Assembly: GCA_945877525.1 (NCBI GenBank)
Contig: CAMDVP010000157.1
Coordinates: forward strand, 1 to 7,144
Direction: 5' to 3'
Length of the DNA: 7,144 bases
DNA from: an uncultured Clostridia bacterium
GTDB lineage: Bacteria; Bacillota; Clostridia; Christensenellales; Aristaeellaceae
Every line of letters starts with the position of its first letter. Position 1 is the stretch's first letter. This document shows, piece by piece, positions 1-5,364 of this stretch. The position numbers and the translations under genes are program-made. Under the pieces are notes generated by a model that was given only the letters and a program-made list of their open reading frames with translations, had not been told where the DNA came from and did not search any database.

Positions 1-64
1 CGCGGGGTCCAGGGGCAGCGCCCCTGGCGGGAGTCCAGAGGGCAGCGCCCTCTGGGCTTTGCCC
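1..64. repeat. Tandem GC-rich hairpin repeat upstream of the M16 peptidase gene
   Basis: Two back-to-back palindromes share one design. The first is CCAGGGGC-AGC-GCCCCTGG (9-27, 8-bp stem, 3-base loop). The second is CCAGAGGGC-AGC-GCCCTCTGG (35-55, 9-bp stem, same AGC loop). Each is preceded by a TCC-type junction, and a small GGGC-TTT-GCCC inverted repeat (54-64) follows. The shared loop and near-identical arms indicate duplication of one unit. This looks like a dispersed intergenic palindromic repeat of the kind common in Clostridia genomes, but I infer that family link from the pattern only. It may also stop transcription entering from the left, although no T-run follows either stem. The element starts at or before the window edge, so its full length is unknown. 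Confidence 0.7.
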
Positions 65-87
65 ATATTTGCGGCAATTTACATAAG

Positions 88-94
88 AAAGGAA
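88..94 (+). promoter_or_regulatory. Ribosome binding site supporting the GTG start of the M16 peptidase
   Basis: The AAAGGAA motif lies 4-5 bases before GTG at 99, an acceptable spacing. A second purine run, AAGGA at 104-108, is only 2 bases from the ATG at 111 and so is a poor match for that start. The ATGs at 129 and 141 have only weak GGATGGA-like sequence before them. Confidence 0.5.
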
Positions 95-98
95 CCGG

Positions 99-1379
99 GT
101 GGCAAGGATAATGGAAAACAGCAGTGGGATGGATGTGCGCATGAACGATCAATGGACGCTTCCCAACGGCCTTCGCGTGATTGGCGAAAGGCTGCCGTAT
201 CTTCGCTCGGTCTCCATCGGCGTATGGCTGGGCGTGGGCTCCATGATGGAACTGCCCGGTGAAAACGGTCTGAGCCACTTCCTGGAGCATATGGTGTTCA
301 AGGGCACGGAAAAGCGCTCCACCCGGCAGATTGCCGAGGAAATGGACGCGGTGGGCGGCCAGTTGAACGCCTTCACCGGCAAGGACTGCACCTGCTTCTA
401 TGCCAAGGTCATTGACGAGGATCTGCCCCTGGCCGTGGATATCCTTGCCGACCTGACCTGCCACGCCACCCTGGACGAAAAGGAATTTACCAAGGAAAAG
501 GGCGTGATTCTGGAGGAAATCTCCATGGACGAGGATTCCCCCGAGGATCTGGTGCACGAGCTGCTCAGCCAGGCCCAGTTCGGTGAGCAGAGCCTGGCCA
601 TGCCCATTTTGGGTACCACGGAGCTGATCGAGGGCTACTCCCGCAGCGACCTGATGGCCTACCGAGCCAAGCATTACTGCCCCGCATCCACCGTGGTGGC
701 CCTGGCGGGTAATTACGACCCCGAGGAAGTACGCGCACTGATCGAGCAGCACTTCGGCGCCTGGCACAACAAGCCGGATGCCCGCGCCATGGACGATCAG
801 CACCCGCTTACAGGCCGCACCATTGCCAAGGAAAAGGACACCGAGCAGCTGCACCTGTGCCTGGGCTATCCCGGCACCCCCTATGGCGGAGAGGGCATCT
901 ATCCCCAGGCTGTGTTGAATAACCTTCTGGGCGGCTCTATGTCCTCGCGCCTGTTCCAGCGCATCCGCGAGGAGCTGGGCATGGCCTACTCCATCTATAC
1001 TTTCCCCAGCAGCTACAAGGGCACGGGCACCTTCGCAGTGTATGCGGGCGTGTCGCCCAAGAATGGCGAAAAGGTGCTGGAGGAAATCCGCCAGGAAATC
1101 CGTCGCCTGCTGGACAAGGGCATGGATGAGAAGGAATTCCGCGAGGCCAAGCAACAGCTGCGGGGCGGATATCTACTGGGGCTGGAAAGCCCGGGCAGCC
1201 GCATGCAGGCCCTGGGCCGAGGACTGCTGCTTCTTGGACAGTCCATTACCCCGGAAGAGACCATTCGCAAAATCGAACGGGTCACCCGGGAAAATGTGAT
1301 GGATATGGCCCAGGCCATCCTCATGGCGGAGCCATGCATTTCCGTGGTGGGCAAGGGCGCGGACAAATTCCAATTCTGA
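99..1379 (+). CDS. M16 family zinc metallopeptidase (MlpA/YmxG-like, processing-peptidase type)
   Basis: Predicted zinc endopeptidase of the pitrilysin/processing-peptidase clan. With 426 residues it matches the single-unit bacterial M16B proteins. The inverted zinc motif HFLEH is at residues 60-64 (H60, E63, H64), and the distal glutamate lies in VILEEIS (E140), 76 residues on, as the family requires. The C-terminal half carries GGSMSSRLFQ and the downstream GMAYS segment (about 278-298), with the conserved Arg284 and Tyr297 that contact substrate in this family. No signal peptide or membrane segment is visible, so it is probably cytoplasmic. The GTG at 99 has the best ribosome binding site. 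However, homologues usually begin at a point matching the ATG at 141 (MNDQWTLPNGLRV), so the first 14 residues are uncertain. It is the first gene of the operon with ruvX, whose start is 18 bases after its stop. In Bacillus the related mlpA has different neighbours. The physiological substrate cannot be read from sequence. Confidence 0.93.
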   Translation: MARIMENSSGMDVRMNDQWTLPNGLRVIGERLPYLRSVSIGVWLGVGSMMELPGENGLSHFLEHMVFKGTEKRSTRQIAEEMDAVGGQLNAFTGKDCTCFYAKVIDEDLPLAVDILADLTCHATLDEKEFTKEKGVILEEISMDEDSPEDLVHELLSQAQFGEQSLAMPILGTTELIEGYSRSDLMAYRAKHYCPASTVVALAGNYDPEEVRALIEQHFGAWHNKPDARAMDDQHPLTGRTIAKEKDTEQLHLCLGYPGTPYGGEGIYPQAVLNNLLGGSMSSRLFQRIREELGMAYSIYTFPSSYKGTGTFAVYAGVSPKNGEKVLEEIRQEIRRLLDKGMDEKEFREAKQQLRGGYLLGLESPGSRMQALGRGLLLLGQSITPEETIRKIERVTRENVMDMAQAILMAEPCISVVGKGADKFQF

Positions 1380-1397
1380 CAGGCTGAAGGAGAGCGC

Positions 1398-1814
1398 ATG
1401 AACGAAAGAATTGTGGCGCTGGATATTGGTGACGCGCGCATCGGTGTGGCGGTGAGCGACGCAATGCGTCTGATCGCAAGCCCCGTAGAGGTTATCCGCC
1501 GGGTGGGCTTCGGTCCGGATGTGAAGCGCGTGCTGGAAATCTGCCGGCAGTATGACACCAGCATCGTGCTCAGCGGATTGCCCTATAACATGGACGGCAC
1601 CCTGGGCTTCCAGTCGGAAAAAGTGAGACTTTTTTGCCAGCAGCTTGAAAAAGTCGGGCTGACGGTGTATTATCAGGATGAGCGGCTGACCACCGTCACC
1701 GCCGAGCACGCCCTGTTGGAGGATAACATGCACCGGGCGCAGCGGCGGCAGAACGTTGACAAGGTGGCCGCGGCGGTGATTCTCCAGCAGTGGCTGGACA
1801 CCCAGAGAAACTGA
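1398..1814 (+). CDS. ruvX: RuvX/YqgF family Holliday junction resolvase (pre-16S rRNA nuclease family)
   Basis: A 138-residue protein with an RNase H-like fold, the usual length for RuvX/YqgF. All family motifs are present in order: ALDIGDARIGVAVSD (residues 7-21, catalytic-type Asp9), SGLPYNMDG (59-67), the DERLTT block (94-99, with Asp94 and Glu95), and the C-terminal NVDKVAAAVILQ segment (119-130, Asp121). Family members have been tied both to Holliday junction resolution and to maturation of the 5' end of 16S rRNA. Sequence alone does not choose between these. The first motif reads GDARIG where many homologues have a Lys before the Arg, a conservative-looking change that leaves the acidic residues intact. 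AAGGAG at 1387-1392, 5 bases before the ATG, supports the start. It sits between the M16 peptidase and the DUF1292 genes. The ruvX-DUF1292 adjacency is the standard Bacillota arrangement (yrrK-yrzB in Bacillus). Confidence 0.95.
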   Translation: MNERIVALDIGDARIGVAVSDAMRLIASPVEVIRRVGFGPDVKRVLEICRQYDTSIVLSGLPYNMDGTLGFQSEKVRLFCQQLEKVGLTVYYQDERLTTVTAEHALLEDNMHRAQRRQNVDKVAAAVILQQWLDTQRN

Positions 1815-1838
1815 AATTTTGCCTGCGGGCACGAAAGC

Positions 1839-1843
1839 GAGGA
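1839..1843 (+). promoter_or_regulatory. Ribosome binding site fixing the start of the first DUF1292 gene
   Basis: GAGGA lies 8 bases before ATG at 1852. The frame is open further upstream to a TTG at 1819, but no ribosome binding site precedes that codon. The extra residues (PAGTKARIHA) also do not resemble the start of the family. The ATG at 1847 is out of frame. The motif therefore selects 1852, with 1858 as a close alternative. Confidence 0.7.
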
Positions 1844-1851
1844 TTCATGCC

Positions 1852-2154
1852 ATGACCATGAATGAAAATGACAACATCATTGATCTGATTGACGACGAAA
1901 CCGGCGAGTCCGTTTCCTTTGAGCATCTGGCCACCATCGAGCACGAGGGCGAGAGCTATATCGCGCTGATGGTGATTGACGAGGAACACGACAACGATGA
2001 AGAGGGCGAGGTCGTCATCATGAAGATTGAGGACGACGGCGAGGGCGGTGAGTGCTATGTGACCGTGGACGACGAAGCCCTGCAGGAAACCGTGTTCGAA
2101 AAGTTCCTGGCGCTGATGGAAGAGGCCGAGGAGGCCGACGAGGACGAGCAATGA
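1852..2154 (+). CDS. DUF1292 (UPF0473, YrzB-like) small acidic protein
   Basis: A 100-residue, strongly acidic cytosolic protein. The N-terminal NDNIIDLIDDETGESVSFEHLATIEHEGESYIALMV region (split here: NDNIIDLIDDETGE, then SVSFEHLATIEHEGE, then SYIALMV, residues 7-41) is the family signature: an aspartate/glutamate-rich start, then a beta-rich segment with the EGESYIAL core. It is followed by EVVIMKIEDD (53-62) and ends in VFEKFLALMEEAEE plus an acidic tail. Function of the family is unknown; it is widespread in Bacillota beside ruvX and yrzL/ireB. Here it follows ruvX by 37 bases, and its stop codon is shared with the start of a second DUF1292 gene (ATGA). No cysteine cluster or membrane segment is seen; the single Cys is at residue 68. 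Family assignment is secure by pattern and context; any role is unassigned. Confidence 0.88.
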   Translation: MTMNENDNIIDLIDDETGESVSFEHLATIEHEGESYIALMVIDEEHDNDEEGEVVIMKIEDDGEGGECYVTVDDEALQETVFEKFLALMEEAEEADEDEQ

Positions 2155-2486
2155 GCGAGCATGAGCTGAGCGACGCCGTGGTGGAGCTGACTGCCCCCGA
2201 CGGGCAGGTGTACCGCTTCCGCTATGGCGCGACCATCCCCTACGCGGGACAGGATTATGTGGTGCTGCTGGAAATGGAGAATACCATAAGCGGCGAGGAA
2301 CAGATTCTGGTGACCCGCCTGGAGGAGGAAGACGGTCAGCTTTCCTTTGTTGTGGCGGAGGAAGAGGACGTGATTCAGCAGGTGTTCGACAAGTATGTGG
2401 CCCTGACCATCCATCAGACGGTGGAGGGTGAGTGCGGCTGCGGCTGCGGGCACTGCCACGGCTGCGGTGAGGAATCGCAGGAATAA
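2151..2486 (+). CDS. Second DUF1292-like protein with a C-terminal Cys/His-rich tail
   Basis: A 111-residue protein starting at an ATG that overlaps the previous stop (ATGA, 4-base overlap), with GAGGA at 2140-2144 placed 6 bases before it. Translational coupling with the first DUF1292 gene is likely. The body follows the same plan as its neighbour: VVELTAPDGQVYRFRY (10-25), the AGQDYVVLLEM core (32-42) equivalent to EGESYIALMV, QILVTRLEEEDG (51-62), and a VIQQVFDKYVALT helix (74-86) equivalent to VFEKFLAL. The pair therefore looks like a tandem duplication that has diverged. Its distinguishing feature is the tail ECGCGCGHCHGCGEE (94-108), with Cys95, 97, 99, 102 and 105 and His101 and 103, spacing suited to binding a metal ion. 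Metal binding is an inference. The function of the family is unknown. A reading frame open further upstream (to 2052) runs through the first gene and has no start signal. Confidence 0.85.
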   Translation: MSEHELSDAVVELTAPDGQVYRFRYGATIPYAGQDYVVLLEMENTISGEEQILVTRLEEEDGQLSFVVAEEEDVIQQVFDKYVALTIHQTVEGECGCGCGHCHGCGEESQE

Positions 2487-2488
2487 CG

Positions 2489-2516
2489 GGGGAGCCGCGC
2501 TTTGGCGGCTCCTTTT
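2489..2516 (+). terminator. Rho-independent terminator closing the M16-ruvX-DUF1292 operon
   Basis: GGAGCCGC (2491-2498) pairs perfectly with GCGGCTCC (2505-2512) across a 6-base loop, and TTTT follows at once (2513-2516). It begins 4 bases after the last stop codon. The 8-bp GC-rich stem plus T-run is typical of intrinsic termination, although the T-run is short. Confidence 0.88.
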
Positions 2517-2597
2517 CATGCAAATGGATGACAAAGCGCACCGGATTCGTTTGGATAGGGGAGGGGCGAATGCGTCCCTGCCGAAGGAGGACGAAGG

Positions 2598-3941
2598 ATG
2601 AAACGACTGCTTGCCCTGGCCCTGGCGCTGTGCCTGCTTTCCTGCGCTCTGCCTGCGGGAGCGGAAACGCTGCAGGACTGCCATCGGGTGACGGCAACCA
2701 AGAAGGACACCACCCAGGACAACGGCAGCGTCATTCGCCTGTGGACGCTGGACACGGCCCTGGACAGCGTGGACGAGGCACTGGCGGCTATATCCGATGA
2801 GTATGTGTCCCGCCTTGGCCCCACGCTGCAGAAGGCTGCCAACAAGACCAGCAAGAACTCCCGCCTGGAGGTGGAAACCCGTTACAGCCGCACGGGCCTG
2901 ACATGGATGAGCTTTCTGGTGCAGGCGCGGATGACCTACCACAGGGAGCTGATTGGACAGGAAATCACCAGCCGCACCTTTGACATGACCACCGGCGAGC
3001 GCATCCTGCTGACAGACGTTTTTGCTCCGGACAGCGAGGGCTGGGGGCTGCTGGAAAGGGCCGTTCGGGAGCAGGCGGCGGCCTACTGGCCCGAGGAGGA
3101 ACCTGACGCGGCGGCGCTGAAGGCCCTGTGCGCAAGGGACAGCCTGGAGCAGCTGGACTTTACGTTCCATGGCATGTCGCTGGTGCTGCATGTGCCGGCG
3201 GAGAAACTGTACCCCGAGAAGCGGACGCTGATGGAAATCACCCTCATGTATCCTGAGATCCGCCCCTTCATGACTGAAAAGGCGCAGATTGAGACCGACA
3301 ACCTGGCCTACTACAAAACCTGCGCCCTGACCTTTGACGACGGGCCCAGCCGCACCAACACCACCCTGACCCTCAATTCGCTGCTGGAGGCAGGGGTGCG
3401 GGCCACCTTCTTTGTGCTGGGCAACCGTATCGGCTCCTACGAGGATCTGGTGCAGCGCGAGCATGACGAGGGCAACGCCGTGGCCTCCCACAACTGGCAC
3501 CACGGCAATGTGAGCAAGTCCTCCGCCTCCGCGCTGCGGGCCATGGTGGACAAGTGCGACAAGGCGATGATTGCCGCTATCGGACTGCCTACCCGCTACA
3601 ACCGCGTGCCCTACGGCCTGTATCCCCAAATGATCAAGGCCAAAACCGGCTGGCCCCTGATTCAGTGGAGCGTGGACACCTACGACTGGCGGGGTCGCTC
3701 CACCAAAACGGTGCTGAACACCGTACGGGAGCAAATCAGCGACGGGGATATCATCCTTTGCCATGACATCAAGGACAATACCCCCGCGTCGGCCCTGGCC
3801 ATCGCCAATTACCTGGCGGAGGAGGGCTTTATGCTGCTGACCATCGACGAGCTATTCGCCAAGGACGGGGTGATCCTGGAGCCTGACACGGTGTATTACC
3901 GCTGCGTGGAGGGCGACACCAGCATCAAAAAGAAAAACTGA
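2598..3941 (+). CDS. Exported polysaccharide deacetylase, PdaC-like (DUF3298/RsiV-like N-terminal region plus NodB domain)
   Basis: A 447-residue exported protein. Residues 1-22 (MKRLLALALALCLLSCALPA, then GA) form a signal peptide with likely cleavage after AGA. LLSC at 13-16 could instead act as a lipobox, giving a lipoprotein. Residues about 45-225 resemble the PdaC/RsiV-type region: ARMTYHRELIGQEITSRTF, then the GERILLTDVF block, then LDFTFHGMSLVLHVP. The NodB catalytic domain covers about 240-420. Its motifs are TFDDG (245-249, metal Asp248), HNWHH (298-302, metal His298 and His302), RVPYG (336-340), VDTYDW (359-364), and LCHD (387-390, His389). The catalytic set is complete, with Asn where most homologues have Ser/Thr in motif 2. 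The predicted reaction is N-deacetylation of peptidoglycan amino sugars, as for PdaC. AAGGAGG at 2584-2590, 7 bases before the ATG, supports the start. It follows the operon terminator, so it probably has its own promoter, which I could not identify. No terminator follows it. Confidence 0.92.
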   Translation: MKRLLALALALCLLSCALPAGAETLQDCHRVTATKKDTTQDNGSVIRLWTLDTALDSVDEALAAISDEYVSRLGPTLQKAANKTSKNSRLEVETRYSRTGLTWMSFLVQARMTYHRELIGQEITSRTFDMTTGERILLTDVFAPDSEGWGLLERAVREQAAAYWPEEEPDAAALKALCARDSLEQLDFTFHGMSLVLHVPAEKLYPEKRTLMEITLMYPEIRPFMTEKAQIETDNLAYYKTCALTFDDGPSRTNTTLTLNSLLEAGVRATFFVLGNRIGSYEDLVQREHDEGNAVASHNWHHGNVSKSSASALRAMVDKCDKAMIAAIGLPTRYNRVPYGLYPQMIKAKTGWPLIQWSVDTYDWRGRSTKTVLNTVREQISDGDIILCHDIKDNTPASALAIANYLAEEGFMLLTIDELFAKDGVILEPDTVYYRCVEGDTSIKKKN

Positions 3942-3972
3942 CAAACTGGAATCTGATGGAAATCGTAACAAG

Positions 3973-3991
3973 TATTAAATTGTGGTTAATA
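3973..3991 (+). promoter_or_regulatory. AT-rich inverted repeat next to the -35 box (possible UP element or operator)
   Basis: TATTAA (3973-3978) and TTAATA (3986-3991) are perfect inverted arms around a 7-base spacer, ending two bases before the -35 hexamer. The surrounding stretch 3967-3992 is markedly AT-rich in an otherwise GC-rich window. It could be an UP element contacted by RNA polymerase or a repressor or activator half-site pair. Sequence does not decide. Confidence 0.4.
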
Positions 3992-3992
3992 A

Positions 3993-4021
3993 TTGACAGC
4001 GAAGTTTCTTAATGATATAAT
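3993..4021 (+). promoter_or_regulatory. Perfect consensus sigma-A promoter with extended -10, for the DUF3048 gene
   Basis: The -35 box TTGACA is at 3993-3998 and the -10 box TATAAT at 4016-4021, separated by exactly 17 bases. TGA directly before the -10 box (4013-4015) provides the TGn extended -10 element. All 12 hexamer bases match consensus. The transcription start is expected near 4028-4030, giving a leader of about 47 bases before ATG at 4076. Confidence 0.93.
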
Positions 4022-4028
4022 TGATCCG

Positions 4029-4057
4029 CAATGTTTTTTGCAATGCATTGTGAAACA
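4029..4057 (+). promoter_or_regulatory. Palindromic leader segment before the DUF3048 ribosome binding site
   Basis: The predicted 5' leader has a direct repeat, GCAATG at 4028-4033 and 4040-4045, separated by six T bases. It also has a perfect 10-base palindrome CAATGCATTG (4041-4050). CATTG at 4046-4050 can pair with either CAATG copy, and flanking TTT/AAA bases can extend the inner pairing. The structure sits immediately before the Shine-Dalgarno sequence. A regulatory role is only a possibility, since the stems are short. Confidence 0.3.
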
Positions 4058-4064
4058 AAGGAGG
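4057..4064 (+). promoter_or_regulatory. Strong ribosome binding site fixing the DUF3048 start
   Basis: AAAGGAGG lies 11 bases before ATG at 4076. The frame stays open to an ATG at 4031, but that start lies only a few bases from the expected transcription start and would put 15 non-hydrophobic residues ahead of a perfect signal peptide. The motif therefore selects 4076. Confidence 0.8.
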
Positions 4065-4075
4065 ACACTGTTCCC

Positions 4076-5227
4076 ATGAAGAAGCTGCTGAGCCTTGCGC
4101 TTGCGTTGACGCTACTCACAAGCGCCGCATCCGCTCTGGCCAATACCGTCATTGACCCTGATGAGAATCGTGGTATCCAGCTGGTTGAGGCTGGACTGAA
4201 TGAGACAGAGGAGGGCGTGAGCCCCACTACCGGCCGTGTATTTTCTGAACTGGACACGCCCGAAGGCTTTGTGGGTCAGGCGGTAACCGGACGCTACATG
4301 CCCATGCTGGTGCAAATTGACAACACTGCCGGCGGCGTAGACCGGGTGGCTCCCTGGGGGGCTTCCTATGCCGATATCATGTATGAAACGCCCCTGTATA
4401 AAAACGGCGTGACCCGCATGTCCTACCTGTTCTCCGACCAGATTCCCGACAGCGTGGGTCCGGTGCGTTCGGCCCGCATGGGCCATGTCTGGCTGCGCGA
4501 GGAGTGGGATGCCGGCTTTGTATTCTATGGACAGCAGGAGTATACCGCGACAAACGTCAAGGCTGAACTGAGTCAACTGGGTGTGTACAAAAAGGGCCTG
4601 GCCTTCTCCGGCATTGTGGGCGAGAACAAGCCCTGGAAGAAGTTCTACTCCCGCCGCCATGGAAATGGCCTGGCCGCCCCCAGCAATGCAGACGCCAACG
4701 TGGCCGGCATGTATTCCCTGATTGACGAAAGCTACGTGGCGCCCAACCATGCCTTCCGCTTTACCGACGAAGCGCCCCAGGGCGAGAGCGTCCAGGAAAT
4801 TCGCATCAAGACCGGCGCCATGGACTATGGCTCCAACCTGATCTATGATGTGGACAGCGACCTGTATTTCCGCTATATGCGCCACAAGGACGACGAGCTG
4901 GTGCCCTACGAGGACCGCGATACCGGCGAGCAGATTGCCTTCACCAATGTGATTGTTCAGTTTACCGATGTGCTGTGGGTGCAGGGCGACGCTCCTGTGG
5001 CCTTCCAGGTAGGCCGCTACTACTACGACGGCAAGGGCGACAAGGTGGCCGGCGGCAATGCGGACATCTTCATGGGCGGCGTGCATATCAAGGGCTACTG
5101 GCAGCGCGACGACATGGCGTCCCGCACGGTGTTCTATGGCGAGGACGGTCAGGAAATCGAGCTGCAGCGCGGCAAAACGCTGATTGTGGTGGCTGACAAG
5201 AATAACTGGGAGGTTTCCTACCAGTAA
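4076..5227 (+). CDS. Secreted DUF3048 (YerB-like) protein of unknown function
   Basis: A 383-residue exported protein. Residues 1-22 (MKKLLSLALALTLLTSAASA, then LA) form a signal peptide with a clean ALA-N cleavage site and no lipobox cysteine. This differs from Bacillus YerB, which is annotated as a lipoprotein. After a short linker rich in Glu, the N-terminal DUF3048 domain (about 72-215) shows MPMLVQIDN (75-83), ADIMYETPLYKNGVTRMSYL (99-118) and the hallmark GPVRSAR (128-134). The C-terminal DUF3048 domain (about 255-375) shows YDVDSDLYFRYM (257-268), FTNVIVQF (289-296) and KGYWQRDDMASRTVFY (339-354), with an IELQRGKTLIVV end. Molecular function of the family is not established, so none is assigned. 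The gene has its own consensus promoter and its own strong terminator, so it is probably a well-expressed single-gene unit. Its signal peptide resembles that of the upstream deacetylase. Family call is confident. Confidence 0.92.
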   Translation: MKKLLSLALALTLLTSAASALANTVIDPDENRGIQLVEAGLNETEEGVSPTTGRVFSELDTPEGFVGQAVTGRYMPMLVQIDNTAGGVDRVAPWGASYADIMYETPLYKNGVTRMSYLFSDQIPDSVGPVRSARMGHVWLREEWDAGFVFYGQQEYTATNVKAELSQLGVYKKGLAFSGIVGENKPWKKFYSRRHGNGLAAPSNADANVAGMYSLIDESYVAPNHAFRFTDEAPQGESVQEIRIKTGAMDYGSNLIYDVDSDLYFRYMRHKDDELVPYEDRDTGEQIAFTNVIVQFTDVLWVQGDAPVAFQVGRYYYDGKGDKVAGGNADIFMGGVHIKGYWQRDDMASRTVFYGEDGQEIELQRGKTLIVVADKNNWEVSYQ

Positions 5228-5241
5228 CCTGACGGTATGAC

Positions 5242-5287
5242 AAAGCGCGCATCCGATCCTCCGCGGATTGGGTGCGCGCTTTTCTTT
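5242..5287 (+). terminator. Strong rho-independent terminator of the DUF3048 gene
   Basis: A 15-bp stem pairs 5245-5259 (GCGCGCATCCGATCC) with 5265-5279 (GGATTGGGTGCGCGC), using two G-U wobbles, around a 5-base loop. AAA before the stem pairs with the first TTT after it, and the tail reads TTTTCTTT (5280-5287). It starts 17 bases after the stop codon. On the minus strand only three T bases follow, so it is mainly a plus-strand terminator. Confidence 0.93.
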
Positions 5288-5323
5288 GCCAGAAAGCGGG
5301 CCGCTGCGTTCATACGGTGCTGC

Positions 5324-5348
5324 AATAAGAGCATATGCTATTCTTATT
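5324..5348. repeat. AT-rich imperfect inverted repeat in the convergent gap
   Basis: AATAAGA (5324-5330) and TCTTATT (5342-5348) are perfect 7-base inverted arms. Between them lies AGCATATGCT (5330-5339), itself a 10-base palindrome that overlaps the left arm by one base. It stands out as AT-rich within GC-rich surroundings. It could be a protein-binding site or the border of the GC-rich segment that follows. I see no clear promoter hexamers around it. Confidence 0.4.
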
Positions 5349-5364
5349 CTAAACGATTATAAGG

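Noticed and set aside
2517..2597. A promoter for the deacetylase gene (ATGACA at 2528-2533 as a -35 box)
   Set aside because: At 17 bases downstream the sequence is TTGGAT, matching only half of a -10 box, so I do not call it. Transcription could also come from readthrough.
1696..2697. A 333-codon minus-strand frame across ruvX, both DUF1292 genes and the deacetylase start
   Set aside because: It crosses four real genes and a terminator, and is Pro/Arg/Ser-rich as expected for a shadow frame.
2055..3764. A 569-codon open frame on the minus strand opposite the deacetylase and second DUF1292 gene
   Set aside because: It lies wholly opposite genes with clear motifs, spans an operon terminator, and has a His/Gln/Val-rich composition typical of an antisense reading of GC-rich codons. 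No domain is recognised.
4112..5086. A 324-codon open frame on the minus strand opposite the DUF3048 gene
   Set aside because: It is antisense to a well-supported gene with a promoter, ribosome binding site and terminator. Its composition is rich in His, Ala, Val and Gly with no recognisable domain.
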